A DNA stretch of 64,000 nt, taken from IMG/VR virus record IMGVR_UViG_3300008448_000064, positions 1 to 64,000 of that record; one strand, written 5' to 3'. The DNA comes from a virus. How positions within the stretch are numbered: position 1 is the first letter of the stretch; each line of letters starts with the position of its first letter. The notes beneath the pieces are model-generated. The model was not told the origin of the DNA. It saw only the letters and a list, made by a program, of their open reading frames with translations, and made no database searches. Of the stretch, positions 24,197 to 33,424 are shown in pieces. A program made the position numbers and the translations under genes.

Positions 24197-25213
24197 TTAG
24201 CCTTTAGTTGGAAAGGGCCATGCCGCTGAGTGAGCCGATGCTACAAAGGTTGGTCTAACGGGCTTTGGCTCATAACGATAGCGTTCTGGAGTACCGTCTT
24301 CTCGATCTTGTGTACCAGCATCAAATCCATCTTCATACGCAGTAGTTTCACGGTAGCCAAAATATTCGCTGTCGTTAAATCCTTTGTCATAGAAGCCATC
24401 ACTGTAGCCTTTGCTGAACGGACCGTGATTAACCTTGGGTTCTGGAGCAGGTGCTCGAACAGTTTCAGTACCATTGGCGTTGCCCTGAACTGAACGATCA
24501 AAAGCCTTACTCGGTTCTACACCCAACTCACCGATAACTTCATAGCGGCAAGCACGGCCTTTAGCACCACTGTAGTCACTTGGGATTGAAACAACATCGG
24601 CCGGATCAATCTTGACAATAACAGTTCGACTGTCACTGCTACCAAAGTGATCCAAATAGCTCATACCGCAGAAGTGCAGACCAGTTGAGCAAGTTTGATC
24701 CTTGTTGTCATCAACTTTGTAGCGTTCCATTTCCACAACAGTACCTGGAGCATTGTTCATAGTACCTGAATGGATATCCAAAAAGTCTTTGCGGACTTTC
24801 TTGTAGGCCAAGAAGTGACCATCTGGAGTGATTGGTAAGTTGTTCTTTTCCAAGAAGCCATAGAGTTCGTCCACTGAACGCTTACTAGGGTTCTTCAACA
24901 GGTTGTGCATGAACAACGCCATTGGCTCAATGCTGAAGCCTTCTTCCAACATGGAGATCATACGTGTAGCCATAACGCCTGCAAAGGGTTCACCTTTCCA
25001 GTAGAGCGTATCACCTTTGATACTGATATTGCCCTGACCGTAGTTTAGAACAACCTTAACTGGATCGATAATGTTTTTAACAGTATCCCAATCGTTGTCT
25101 ATAATGGCGTCAACTACCTTTTGATAACTGACATGTGTTTTGGCCACAGTGTGCGGTTTGCTGTCAATGACCACTGTGACATTGCTGCCTTGAATAATAT
25201 ACGGATAACTCAT
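24197..25213 (-). CDS. rIIB: rIIB-like protein
   Basis: 338 residues. The middle follows the RIIB pattern: I-D-N-D-W-D-T-V, L-Y-W-K-G-E-P, F-M-H-N-L-L-K-N-P-S, Y-G-F-L-E-K-N-N-L-P-I-T-P-D-G-H-F-L-A-Y-K-K-V, and C-S-T-G-L-H-F-C-G-M. The C-terminal 90 residues are Gly/Tyr/Asp-rich and specific to this phage. In T4 RIIA and RIIB act together at the membrane against RexAB-type exclusion. Here the gene directly follows rIIA, as expected. Confidence 0.9.
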   Translation of the reverse strand: MSYPYIIQGSNVTVVIDSKPHTVAKTHVSYQKVVDAIIDNDWDTVKNIIDPVKVVLNYGQGNISIKGDTLYWKGEPFAGVMATRMISMLEEGFSIEPMALFMHNLLKNPSKRSVDELYGFLEKNNLPITPDGHFLAYKKVRKDFLDIHSGTMNNAPGTVVEMERYKVDDNKDQTCSTGLHFCGMSYLDHFGSSDSRTVIVKIDPADVVSIPSDYSGAKGRACRYEVIGELGVEPSKAFDRSVQGNANGTETVRAPAPEPKVNHGPFSKGYSDGFYDKGFNDSEYFGYRETTAYEDGFDAGTQDREDGTPERYRYEPKPVRPTFVASAHSAAWPFPTKG

Positions 25214-25214
25214 T

Positions 25215-27392
25215 TTAGATTCCCTTTTTTGAATCGATAAGATTTACATACTCAGCGATATCGCTCGCTTCAACGCGGTAAGTGCTCAGGTTGTTCAACA
25301 AAGGATACCTACGGACCACTTCGTTAAGTTGTTGTTGATATTTTACAGTCAGCGCATCTGGGCTAAGGTTAGCGTTTGGTGCAAACTTGCGGAATAAGTT
25401 TTTCATATTATACTGGTTACCAGTAAACTTGTCAACACCTTTAAACTCCAAAATCATCTTAGTGTATGGGCTGTTGGCATCAATTTTATCCACTACACCT
25501 TTTGGCAAGTCAAAGATATCTCTATTGTCCAAATTAGCTTTAACCAAACTCATCAACAGTTTACTTACGTCCTTGCCATTCAGCTTGGCTGCAATGTGAT
25601 CCTCAAAGTTAATCCAATTCTTCATCTTCTTAACTTCTTCAATGTCAGCTTTACGAACACCGTAGATAGTGCCATTGAACAGGCCCGGCATGCTGTTTAC
25701 ATCATCGTAGAGTTCTTTGCCGCTAGTATAACCTTTGGCACTGAGCATTTGGAATCCGCTCAATGGCACATAGTAATGGGTTACGGCAGGATCAAAAGCA
25801 CCTGCTTTACCGGCATCACGCCAAACCATATCTTCATCTGTGCGACGATAGTTGTAACCACCTTGACTACGCTTCTCCAACTTGAGAATACTCACGTTGC
25901 GACCCAAAGTTTCACGTTCACGTTGCTTCAATGTACTTGCGGCAAAGCGTCGAGCAGTAGGAGGTTCTTGGATACCGGCAAAGAATGCCTTAGTATCCAT
26001 GTCTTTGGTCTTGTCAGCCTTTTCCAGAATCCAAATAACACGACTGTAAACATCGCAACCAGTTTCCTTGTAGTGATAACGAGCACGTTCACTTGCACCG
26101 GTCTTCAAGTCGTTAATAACAAAATGACTGTCGGCATCGACGCCTACATGCCATTCTTGCCAAGTGATATAATGTCCGTTGGCATCTTTAGCATGATTCG
26201 GAGCATACTCAGTATGACTCTTGTTGTTACTGACAACTTTACTACCACGGCTCTGTCGCAGTTGTTTGATTACAATGTTGTAAGTAGAGGCCAAGTCTTC
26301 AACTTTGAAATCAAAGCGAGCCAAACGGTTGTACTGTTTGTCATTGTAAGTAGGCAGGGCAGTGTCTGTAGCATACTTGGCCACAGCCGCAGTCCAAAGG
26401 CGATGCTCTTTCTTCTTGTACAAGAACACAGCACGATCCCAAAGGTTCTCAATAGCATCTGCTTCCTTAGCAAGGACCAATGTCAGTGCGGCATTGACCT
26501 GCTCCAACTTTCGGTTAATGGCTGCAACGGTTGACGGAATGTAGCTAAGACCTTCGCGGCTTGCTTGGAAGTCCAATTCGCCAATATCAAAGTGCATTTC
26601 CAAACCACAACTCAACAATGCTCTCAACTCAGGATTGATAGATTGATCAGCGGCTGGTACATCAATCGGGTAAGCAATATTGCCCATAACGGCTGCACTA
26701 CTACTGCTAGTCTTGAAACTATGCACACCGGGAACAATGTCTCGGCTTTCATATTCAGCATCAACAAAACTAAAGTCTCCGTTGCCCGAAACAACTGGAC
26801 GGAGTGCAAAGTGTTTGTACACAATGCGGGCCTCTTGACGGAACTTGTCAAAGTCGTAGCGACTGGTAACTGCAAACTTAACTTCAACACCTGCTGGTTC
26901 GTCAGTAGCTTCTTCCATCATCTGTGCAATGCTGGGCACACCGGCTTCGTTAATGAAAGCAGTGTAGATACCTTTGCGGCCGTTTTGGATAGCAGTTACA
27001 GTGAAGTTATCAGTGTAGCTAAAAGGAGACTTAGAACCAAGACCAAGAGCGCCGATGAAGGCGTTGCTATTAGTCTTAGTACTTTCAAAGTAGGTTGTAT
27101 AAATGTTGGTAACTTGTTCATGTGAAAGTCCAGTGCCATAGTCACGAATACTGAAGTGCGGTTCCAATGTGTTAGGCAAATGCACATCAAACGGTGTAGT
27201 GGCATTGCCAGCTGCCGCATGACTGTCCACAGCGTTGCAACTGAGTTCTCGGATCACTGCTCGGATCTTGTTGGCATACAAGCCCGATGAAAGAATGGAA
27301 AATGCTTTGGCTGAGTTGCGAATACGGAACTCGCCAATCTTGCCGACGTTAGAAACAATAGCTTCGTTAGCAGGAGCATTGTTGAGGATCAT
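25215..27392 (-). CDS. rIIA: rIIA-like GHKL ATPase
   Basis: 725 residues. The N-terminal GHKL (Hsp90/MutL type) ATPase has the N-box E-L-S-C-N-A-V-D-S-H (49-58), D-Y-G-T-G-L (84-89) and G-A-L-G-L-G-S-K-S (114-122). The rest follows the RIIA layout, including a long central region that handles substrate or partner binding. First gene of the operon rIIA, rIIB, membrane protein, SPFH lipoprotein, under the promoter at 27432-27460. It has an AAGG ribosome-binding site. RIIA of T4 counters exclusion by resident prophages. Confidence 0.92.
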   Translation of the reverse strand: MILNNAPANEAIVSNVGKIGEFRIRNSAKAFSILSSGLYANKIRAVIRELSCNAVDSHAAAGNATTPFDVHLPNTLEPHFSIRDYGTGLSHEQVTNIYTTYFESTKTNSNAFIGALGLGSKSPFSYTDNFTVTAIQNGRKGIYTAFINEAGVPSIAQMMEEATDEPAGVEVKFAVTSRYDFDKFRQEARIVYKHFALRPVVSGNGDFSFVDAEYESRDIVPGVHSFKTSSSSAAVMGNIAYPIDVPAADQSINPELRALLSCGLEMHFDIGELDFQASREGLSYIPSTVAAINRKLEQVNAALTLVLAKEADAIENLWDRAVFLYKKKEHRLWTAAVAKYATDTALPTYNDKQYNRLARFDFKVEDLASTYNIVIKQLRQSRGSKVVSNNKSHTEYAPNHAKDANGHYITWQEWHVGVDADSHFVINDLKTGASERARYHYKETGCDVYSRVIWILEKADKTKDMDTKAFFAGIQEPPTARRFAASTLKQRERETLGRNVSILKLEKRSQGGYNYRRTDEDMVWRDAGKAGAFDPAVTHYYVPLSGFQMLSAKGYTSGKELYDDVNSMPGLFNGTIYGVRKADIEEVKKMKNWINFEDHIAAKLNGKDVSKLLMSLVKANLDNRDIFDLPKGVVDKIDANSPYTKMILEFKGVDKFTGNQYNMKNLFRKFAPNANLSPDALTVKYQQQLNEVVRRYPLLNNLSTYRVEASDIAEYVNLIDSKKGI

Positions 27393-27431
27393 TTGGAACC
27401 TTTCTGTGTGTGTTTGTTACGCTATGTATCT

Positions 27432-27460
27432 ATTATAGCGTCATTCACAGAAATAGTCAA
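27432..27460 (-). promoter_or_regulatory. sigma-70-like promoter of the rII operon
   Basis: Minus strand TTGACT, 17 bp, TATAAT, about 40 bp before rIIA. Confidence 0.85.
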
Positions 27461-27467
27461 CTAAAGA

Positions 27468-27914
27468 TTAACCAAAACTGAACATTCCGTTGCCAAATGT
27501 TTCCACTTCTTTAAATGTATAATCATATGTTAATGCATTATGTTGTACAATGTTTTTTTCAACAATTGGCCTAAGATGCTCTTGTCCGCACAACAATCTT
27601 TCACGGCATAGATCCACGTTATCCTGCATCATATCAACACCAAAGATGGAGCTCAGGGCTTGCTCAAATGTTGAACCATTTTCAATCTTTCTAATCAATA
27701 CTTCGCTAAGAAACTGTCCGTCACCGCAACTGTTATCTATAAAAGATTTATTTGGATCTGTAAACACTTCTTGCGGGAACTCGTCCAATATAACCATAAC
27801 CAATTTAGTAGGAGTAAACACTTCTTGAGTAGCTTTCACTCGAAGTTTGTTACGATCTACTCCGCTCATATACTCACGGTTACGACAGTGTGCAATTACT
27901 TGTTCTAAAGTCAT
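27468..27914 (-). CDS. N6-adenine methyltransferase-like protein, short
   Basis: 148 residues. T-Q-E-V-F-T-P (29-35) resembles motif X of N6-adenine methyltransferases. F-I-D-N-S-C-G-D-G-Q-F-L (58-69) is a clear motif I, and I-F-G-V-D-M-M-Q is a motif II strand. The catalytic NPPY motif is missing, so alone it is an SAM-binding half enzyme. It overlaps the full methyltransferase gene by ATGA and may be its partner, or a truncated paralogue. Last gene of the four-gene operon 31360 to 27468. Confidence 0.8.
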   Translation of the reverse strand: MTLEQVIAHCRNREYMSGVDRNKLRVKATQEVFTPTKLVMVILDEFPQEVFTDPNKSFIDNSCGDGQFLSEVLIRKIENGSTFEQALSSIFGVDMMQDNVDLCRERLLCGQEHLRPIVEKNIVQHNALTYDYTFKEVETFGNGMFSFG

Positions 27915-29002
27915 TTGAATGAGTCCTCAATTGTTTTGATTTGTTTCTTTGTCAAGTTAAAGATTTTGTAAAGATCCTGATCTGTAAAAGTCTTGTCAAT
28001 AACAATCTTTGGAACCCAAGTAATTTGCGGATTGTCAAGAGTTGTGCTAGTTCTAGTTCTCTGTAAAATCCAAGAGACTAGTTTACTATGCCAAAAGCTT
28101 TTATACCAAATTAGTGCTTGCTCTGCTTCTGCTTGTGTAGCAAACTCAGCAAAGACTCTATAACCTGTTTGACTTTTATAGTTAGGCTCCATAACTTTGA
28201 GTTGATTCAAAGGAATGATTTCAAAGTTTTCTTTACGATACGAAGTCATAATTCGCCAAGCATTTGTATTGCCTTTGCCGCCTCCGTGAGTTTTCCAAGG
28301 AGTAGTTGGCTTGAGCTTGTGCAGAATACTCAACTCGTCAGGATTGACAGTATACAAAATTGTTTTGTCAAAATCTAAAATATCAGTTTTATAGCCTGTG
28401 TCGCTGTCAATTAGTTCAATTTTACCGACATGACCTTTTCTACAAAAAACTGTGCAGGTTTTAACTTTGGCAGTTTCAAATGTATCATAGGGATTAATTA
28501 CAATTTTGTAAACACCTAGTTTCTTTAAACTGGCTCGCACACTCTTACCTAACTTGTTGTCAGGTTGTGTAAACCAATTTGCTTGAATAACAAAGAATGT
28601 AAATTCGGGAGGATTCGTTGCAAACTGCTCTAAGAATAATTGATAGATTGGATTTCGGCCGGCTGACCCATCATTGTAAGGAGGGTTACCAACTGCAATG
28701 TTTACATTCATAGTAAGTTGATCTGCCAAGGCTTGTACTTGATACTTGCCTTTTAATTTTCTTTTATTTATTGCATAATCTACTGCTATAGAATCTTCTT
28801 CAAATCCTCTTACTCGTTTGGCAATGTCTTTGTCCTTCACACCAAGTTTAGACATACGTTGTTCAATTGCACTGACAATTTGACCTCCAGCAATAGCAGG
28901 ATCATGAATAGTAACTGTTGGATCTATTAGCATGTTAACTGGAATCTCATTGGTTATTAGTTCTGTAATAAAGTGCATACCAAACTTCAATCGATCTCTC
29001 AT
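27911..29002 (-). CDS. N6-adenine DNA methyltransferase
   Basis: 363 residues. V-G-N-P-P-Y-N (104-110) is motif IV, the catalytic N-P-P-Y of N6-adenine DNA methyltransferases. D-P-A-I-A-G-G-Q (34-41) is a degenerate motif I and F-E-E-D (67-70) is motif II. The C-terminal 200 residues probably read the DNA target. It overlaps the helicase gene upstream and the short methyltransferase-like gene downstream by four bases each. It could modify phage DNA to escape host restriction, or be part of a phage-encoded restriction-like system. Confidence 0.85.
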   Translation of the reverse strand: MRDRLKFGMHFITELITNEIPVNMLIDPTVTIHDPAIAGGQIVSAIEQRMSKLGVKDKDIAKRVRGFEEDSIAVDYAINKRKLKGKYQVQALADQLTMNVNIAVGNPPYNDGSAGRNPIYQLFLEQFATNPPEFTFFVIQANWFTQPDNKLGKSVRASLKKLGVYKIVINPYDTFETAKVKTCTVFCRKGHVGKIELIDSDTGYKTDILDFDKTILYTVNPDELSILHKLKPTTPWKTHGGGKGNTNAWRIMTSYRKENFEIIPLNQLKVMEPNYKSQTGYRVFAEFATQAEAEQALIWYKSFWHSKLVSWILQRTRTSTTLDNPQITWVPKIVIDKTFTDQDLYKIFNLTKKQIKTIEDSFK

Positions 29003-31209
29003 GACTTGTCTTTCTCTAAGAGACGTACCATATTTGTGTTGATAATGTTGCGCTCAAAAAGATCATTGATAATCTCAAAGTCAATTCCAAAGTGCTTTCT
29101 CACTTCTTGTTGTTTGATTTTGTCTTTGCTGATCTTCTCAATTGCTTCTTGTATTGTAACAGAATTCGAGCCGTATGTCAAGATGTCAAGATTCTCAACC
29201 AAAGTGGTAATCATCTTTTTGGCTTCGGCTAGCGTTTTGATAGGTGCAGTTGCCTTTGATGTTGATCCATTAGAGGAAGCTTGTCCATTTCTAGTTTTAC
29301 CAACTGCGGCCGCGGCTGTTTTGGCAGCTTTGTAGACATCAGCATTGCCAGCAGCCAGTGCTTGGATTTCGGCTGCTGTCAATTTGGATAGGTCACTGAT
29401 CTTACCAATTACACGACTTAACCGTCCGTTTTCGATTAGTTGTTCAAGATACTCATCTCTAAAGATTTTGACAGAGCCATCCGCAGTGCATCGGAAGATG
29501 TCCAAAGTTTTAAGAACTTCTGCAAGAGCTTGCCTAATATCTTTGTCATGTCGCTTTTGATAGTTCTCAGCTGTGATTAATACTAGGTCGTCAAACTTGT
29601 CATCCCTGTTAGGGTCAAAGCTAAGACTAACAATGCGTCCAATTTTGCTTTCGGTATGCGGAGTAAGTGCTCTGCTGATCTTTTGGATAGTAGCTCCTGC
29701 ATCACCTGCATCATAAGCCAAATACAATTCTGTAATCTCTCCAACTGAGAAACTACGTTGTGCCATACCTGCACTTAGAATAAGAACATTTTGATTGTTG
29801 CGTTTGGCTTTATCAATTTCTTCTTTGACTTTAGATTCTGCTGTACGATTTTCCATTTCATCGCCAGACACTGTGACAATGCTGTAACCTTTTAGCGCAT
29901 CTTTAGCCATTTTACTAACTGTAGCAAGATCACCGTTGGCAATGCCCATGCTTCCAGGAAGGAACATCATAGCAACACGTTGATCAGGTACTTCATTAGT
30001 CTGTAGATCAATATTCAAATTGTCTAGTCCGTGCTTCCCTTCAAAGACTGACTGTAAGATGTTAACCCAAAGACCTTTAGCTTTAATAGGCTTGGCTGCA
30101 AATTTACTCCAGCTGGCCAGCTCTTCTCTGTTGAGGTTTGGATTTTGTTCTAGTGTTAGATCAACAGCGGATTTCAAATCCATCTGATACAATTCAATAT
30201 CAACAACTAAGTTATGTCGCTTAGGGTCTACTTTAAAATGCTTTAGTCTAGTAGCAGTGTCTTTGCTTTTAAGTTTCTTTTCAATAACTAGTTCTGGATA
30301 CGTTACGCTCAAGAAGTGATCAGGCACCCAAGTGCTGACTGCCTTGTCACTGTTAGTGCCAGTCATAAGAAACAGTACATCGTCCAGATCTATTGCATTT
30401 TGCAAAGGCAATACTTGTCCTTGTTGATGAACTCCATAGTCTGCTTCATCAACAATGATCAATCGTTGTTGTGTCTGTGCAAACAAAAAGTCGATCTTTT
30501 CCTGGCGGCGGCCGCCGGCACACATACTTAAAAAGGCAACCACTTGTTTGTTTTGAGCAAGTGCCGAAGACACTACTTCTTGATAGTCTGGATCAGCAGT
30601 ATCGATAAGCACGTAGTCTTTAAACTGTTCAAATCCACTTAGGTCTTTTTCAAAGCTTGTAAAGCTAGTTAGCACATAGCTGACAACCACTGTGAGTTTG
30701 ATTTCAGTTTCTTTGATCAAGACCCCTGAAAAGATTGTCTTTCCAAAACGAGCGCACAGTTCAGCTAAGAATATGCGGTCTCCCAATTTAATTTTATCTA
30801 AGGTCTCTTCAGCTGCCGATGCTTGATTCCGTGTCAAGCCAACAAGAGGCAAAGGTTGATCAGACTTCTTTAGAAAACTGTCAACTCGTAGCTTAACTTC
30901 ACTAGCCGACAGTTCATGGATTTCTCCAGTGCTGCCTTTTCTAAAACCAATGTATGGTCTAATATAGTCATCCATACGACTACGTTGGTAATATCGATTT
31001 ACCTTCTTAGCTAGTTCTGTTACATCCCAAATAGTTACTAATTGGATAGTACCGTCTGAGATCAAATCTTTCCTAACGCCTAAAGAACTTTTAATGCGTT
31101 TCCAAACTTCTTTCTCAGGATCTTGGTCGCTAAAGACCCAACGCTCTCCAAACTTGCACTCGTCAGGCTTGTCTTTTTCATACCAAAGGTAGCAGTACAT
31201 GCGATCCAT
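28999..31209 (-). CDS. SF2 helicase / restriction-type ATPase
   Basis: 736 residues from the ATG at 31209 (GGAG upstream). Helicase motif I is C-A-R-F-G-K-T (about 152-158), motif II I-V-D-E-A-D (252-257) and motif III M-T-G-T. The motif VI region reads Q-K-I-S-R-A-L-T-P. The N-terminal 50 residues (C-Y-L-W-Y-E-K-D ... C-K-F-G-E-R-W-V) might be a GIY-YIG-like nuclease module, but this is weak. The C-terminus is Ala/Ser-rich. It resembles the motor subunit of type I/III restriction enzymes and is encoded with two methyltransferase-type genes. Confidence 0.82.
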   Translation of the reverse strand: MDRMYCYLWYEKDKPDECKFGERWVFSDQDPEKEVWKRIKSSLGVRKDLISDGTIQLVTIWDVTELAKKVNRYYQRSRMDDYIRPYIGFRKGSTGEIHELSASEVKLRVDSFLKKSDQPLPLVGLTRNQASAAEETLDKIKLGDRIFLAELCARFGKTIFSGVLIKETEIKLTVVVSYVLTSFTSFEKDLSGFEQFKDYVLIDTADPDYQEVVSSALAQNKQVVAFLSMCAGGRRQEKIDFLFAQTQQRLIIVDEADYGVHQQGQVLPLQNAIDLDDVLFLMTGTNSDKAVSTWVPDHFLSVTYPELVIEKKLKSKDTATRLKHFKVDPKRHNLVVDIELYQMDLKSAVDLTLEQNPNLNREELASWSKFAAKPIKAKGLWVNILQSVFEGKHGLDNLNIDLQTNEVPDQRVAMMFLPGSMGIANGDLATVSKMAKDALKGYSIVTVSGDEMENRTAESKVKEEIDKAKRNNQNVLILSAGMAQRSFSVGEITELYLAYDAGDAGATIQKISRALTPHTESKIGRIVSLSFDPNRDDKFDDLVLITAENYQKRHDKDIRQALAEVLKTLDIFRCTADGSVKIFRDEYLEQLIENGRLSRVIGKISDLSKLTAAEIQALAAGNADVYKAAKTAAAAVGKTRNGQASSNGSTSKATAPIKTLAEAKKMITTLVENLDILTYGSNSVTIQEAIEKISKDKIKQQEVRKHFGIDFEIINDLFERNIINTNMVRLLEKDKS

Positions 31210-31210
31210 T

Positions 31211-31360
31211 TTATTCTCCTGACTCTTCTTGTTCAAGTTTAAAGCATTCAGCTTCAGTTATTGTGTCAAAAGGATCCGATTGATAAGCACAATTTCCAAA
31301 CGGATCATTGAAGTAAACGTAATACTTGCCGTTGTCTTCTCGAATTTTAAGCTCATCCAT
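31211..31360 (-). CDS. 49-residue acidic protein at head of the methyltransferase operon
   Basis: ATG at 31360 gives M-D-E-L-K-I-R-E-D-N-G-K-Y-Y-V-Y-F-N-D-P-F-G-N and an acidic end E-E-S-G-E. It stops two bases before the helicase start, and its last codons supply that gene's GGAG. First gene after the promoter at 31387-31415. Unknown function; a regulator or small subunit is possible. Confidence 0.75.
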   Translation of the reverse strand: MDELKIREDNGKYYVYFNDPFGNCAYQSDPFDTITEAECFKLEQEESGE

Positions 31361-31386
31361 ACAGTGTCCTTTTCTGTGTATATGCT

Positions 31387-31415
31387 ATTATACAAGAAAA
31401 AACAATATATGTCAA
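31387..31415 (-). promoter_or_regulatory. sigma-70-like promoter
   Basis: Minus strand TTGACA, 17 bp, TATAAT. Drives the four-gene methyltransferase/helicase operon. Confidence 0.85.
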
Positions 31416-31424
31416 GTATTGATG

Positions 31425-32189
31425 TTAGAAACCCAAATGCACTTTTTCGTTTATGTTTGGATCAAAATCTTTAACAATACGTTTTATTATATCGTATTGT
31501 TCTCCAGGATTTTGTTTTTGATTTAAGTTTTGGGCGATCTTATCGTTGAGCCCTAGCAACCTCTGCTCCATATCGCCTAGTTCAAAGCCAAACTTAGATT
31601 TAAGATCGGAGTTGAATAAATGCAGATGTGCTTTAATATCTCCATGTCCATCATGACATGTATGATTAAAGTTTGTGTTGACGTTAAATGGAAATTTTCC
31701 AATTACTGGAAGATTGTTCCTGTAAAGGTTTTCAAATTCTGGTAGTTGGTCTGATGCTTCATAACCAAAGTCTGGACTAGCTTGGTAGTCATAGAATGTA
31801 AACTGATAACCAATATTAAACATTCTATTAGCTGATATAATAGCTGTAGAATTTTTAACAATGTCGTTATTCCAGTGCCAGTGTTTGTTAATAAAAGATT
31901 TATCGAATCTAGGATTATTAAAAACACTGCCTCCATCGCCCCATGCTGTAGTGAATCTATCTTCTCTAGTCCAAGTGCTCCATTGCACTAGAATCAAATC
32001 TCGATCCGTAAATTTGTTCTTTAAATCGCACTCTAGCATTTTGTGCATTATAGCAACATTGCCAATGCCTTCTTTGCCCCAGTTGTAAACAGGAGGAGCA
32101 TTCTTACAGTAACCTACTATGTCAGCCCATGTAGGCCATTTGTATTTTGTAAAACTGCAACCAAAAATAAAGATTCTATCGTAATTCAT
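31425..32189 (-). CDS. SGNH-hydrolase-like protein
   Basis: 254 residues. F-I-F-G-C-S-F-T (7-14) is a block I-like motif in which Cys-Ser replaces the usual Asp-Ser. N-W-G-K-E-G-I-G-N is block II-like and V-Q-W-S-T-W block III-like. A candidate Asp-x-x-His (D-G-H-G-D ... H) lies near residue 180-190. An esterase acting on surface sugars is possible. Leaderless start: ATAAATA plus five bases before the ATG. Confidence 0.65.
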   Translation of the reverse strand: MNYDRIFIFGCSFTKYKWPTWADIVGYCKNAPPVYNWGKEGIGNVAIMHKMLECDLKNKFTDRDLILVQWSTWTREDRFTTAWGDGGSVFNNPRFDKSFINKHWHWNNDIVKNSTAIISANRMFNIGYQFTFYDYQASPDFGYEASDQLPEFENLYRNNLPVIGKFPFNVNTNFNHTCHDGHGDIKAHLHLFNSDLKSKFGFELGDMEQRLLGLNDKIAQNLNQKQNPGEQYDIIKRIVKDFDPNINEKVHLGF

Positions 32190-32194
32190 AAAAA

Positions 32195-32201
32195 TATTTA
32201 T
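32195..32201 (-). promoter_or_regulatory. late promoter element ATAAATA
   Basis: ATAAATA on the minus strand inside TAAATAAATA, five bases from the ATG at 32189. Confidence 0.6.
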
Positions 32202-32207
32202 TTAGGT

Positions 32208-32237
32208 CAAAAGAAAGCCCGGACTAATCCGGGCTTT
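32208..32237 (-). terminator. Rho-independent terminator
   Basis: Hairpin AAAGCCCGGA-ttag-TCCGGGCTTT followed leftward by CTTTTG, just after the AAA+ ATPase gene. Confidence 0.85.
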
Positions 32238-32239
32238 GT

Positions 32240-33346
32240 TCAAAATGCATCGTAGTAGTGAAAAGTCTTTTCTTTGACTCGATCAAGTACCACACGATCA
32301 CCATCGGCATTGACAAATACAAACTTACCAGCTTGCGGATCAATTTGTTTTAGATCCTCTTGAGTAAACCTTGCACCTTCCCAATTCCAGTCTGCTTCAA
32401 ACGGATCGTCTGCATCAGTAACAGTGTTGTTAGACTTTACATCTTCATAGACTTTATAGTCAATGTTGATGCGATTGGTCAGAGGGTTACCTACCCAAAC
32501 ATCCGATTCAATCAAGTCATTTGGAATATCCAATCCTTTGACTTGCAGTCCAACCTTGTATCTGCTTTCGCCGCTGAACTCCGGCTTGGCATTCAGCATA
32601 CGCATTGCTTGGCTAGCAGTTTCATTGTATCGATTCATTTCTTCAACCAATGCTTTCAGCATGTCAAAGTTGAACTGATCAAACATAGCAGCCACACGGC
32701 ATACGCTTTCAGTTTGAGAAAGGTTCTTCAAATTGTCTTGGCAGTATTCAATAATGAAATCCTGCTCCAAACCTTTGAAGTCCAACGAGTAGAAGATACG
32801 ACCAGGACGGTTACGCATATGGCTATCAATGCGCCACTTGTCATTACAGGTCAGAATAAACAATTTCTTGCTTGGGTAGACACCGTCCAACAGCGTCAGC
32901 ATCTTTTCCTGATCATCCTTGTCATAGACTTTTTCGAATTCGTCAAACAAGATCACAGTAGGTTGTTCAATCATCTGCATGAAAGCATTGAAGCCTTCAC
33001 CGCACCATGGCTCGTTGATAACGATAGTTGGCACTCCTGCATCGGCAGCTCTGACTGCCAGCATCTTAGCCAACAGAGTCTTGCCAGAACCTTTTTCACC
33101 TGTAAGCAGTACACCAGTAGATGCAGTGCGGTCATTGAATGTGTTGAGGATACGGTCAGTGTTGCGAACTGTGTCACCGTAGATTTTGCCTCGCACTTCA
33201 AAATTTTCAATTGCTTCCAAATAGAAGCAACCTGCCATCTTGTCGAACTTGACAGTGTAAGTTCCTGCTGGCAAGGATTCGTGTAGGTCCATAGCCTCTT
33301 TGGTAGAGACGTTGAATCGTGTGCCAGATTTCAAAAAGTAAGTCAT
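32240..33346 (-). CDS. AAA+ ATPase
   Basis: 368 residues. The AAA+ core has Walker A G-E-K-G-S-G-K-T (83-90), Walker B V-I-L-F-D-E-F-E (131-138), sensor 1 I-L-T-C-N-D and an Arg-finger region M-R-N-R-P-G-R. The N-terminal 60 residues are a beta-rich substrate domain, and the acidic C-terminal 100 residues are not recognised. The fold is like Vps4/katanin-type remodellers. It is a single-gene unit with its own promoter and terminator. Role unknown, perhaps protein-complex remodelling during infection. Confidence 0.82.
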   Translation of the reverse strand: MTYFLKSGTRFNVSTKEAMDLHESLPAGTYTVKFDKMAGCFYLEAIENFEVRGKIYGDTVRNTDRILNTFNDRTASTGVLLTGEKGSGKTLLAKMLAVRAADAGVPTIVINEPWCGEGFNAFMQMIEQPTVILFDEFEKVYDKDDQEKMLTLLDGVYPSKKLFILTCNDKWRIDSHMRNRPGRIFYSLDFKGLEQDFIIEYCQDNLKNLSQTESVCRVAAMFDQFNFDMLKALVEEMNRYNETASQAMRMLNAKPEFSGESRYKVGLQVKGLDIPNDLIESDVWVGNPLTNRINIDYKVYEDVKSNNTVTDADDPFEADWNWEGARFTQEDLKQIDPQAGKFVFVNADGDRVVLDRVKEKTFHYYDAF

Positions 33347-33380
33347 TTAACTAAGCCTAAATGTTTGTTGCTATGCGAGT

Positions 33381-33419
33381 ATTATACAATAAAAACAAGG
33401 GCCTGTATAGACCCTTGTT
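33381..33419 (-). promoter_or_regulatory. sigma-70-like promoter overlapping a terminator
   Basis: Minus strand TATACA, 17 bp, TATAAT (33381-33409). The -35 lies in the loop of hairpin AACAAGGG-tctatacagg-CCCTTGTT plus TTT (33394-33419). It ends the NAMPT remnant unit and starts the AAA+ gene. Confidence 0.7.
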
Positions 33420-33424
33420 ACATC

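Noticed and set aside
25596-26534. 312-codon open frame on the plus strand inside rIIA
   Set aside because: It is a shadow of rIIA, which has complete GHKL motifs and a promoter; no ribosome-binding site or motif in the shadow.
32360-33286. 308-codon open frame on the plus strand over the AAA+ gene
   Set aside because: The opposite strand encodes intact Walker A and B motifs with promoter and terminator; the shadow has no signals.
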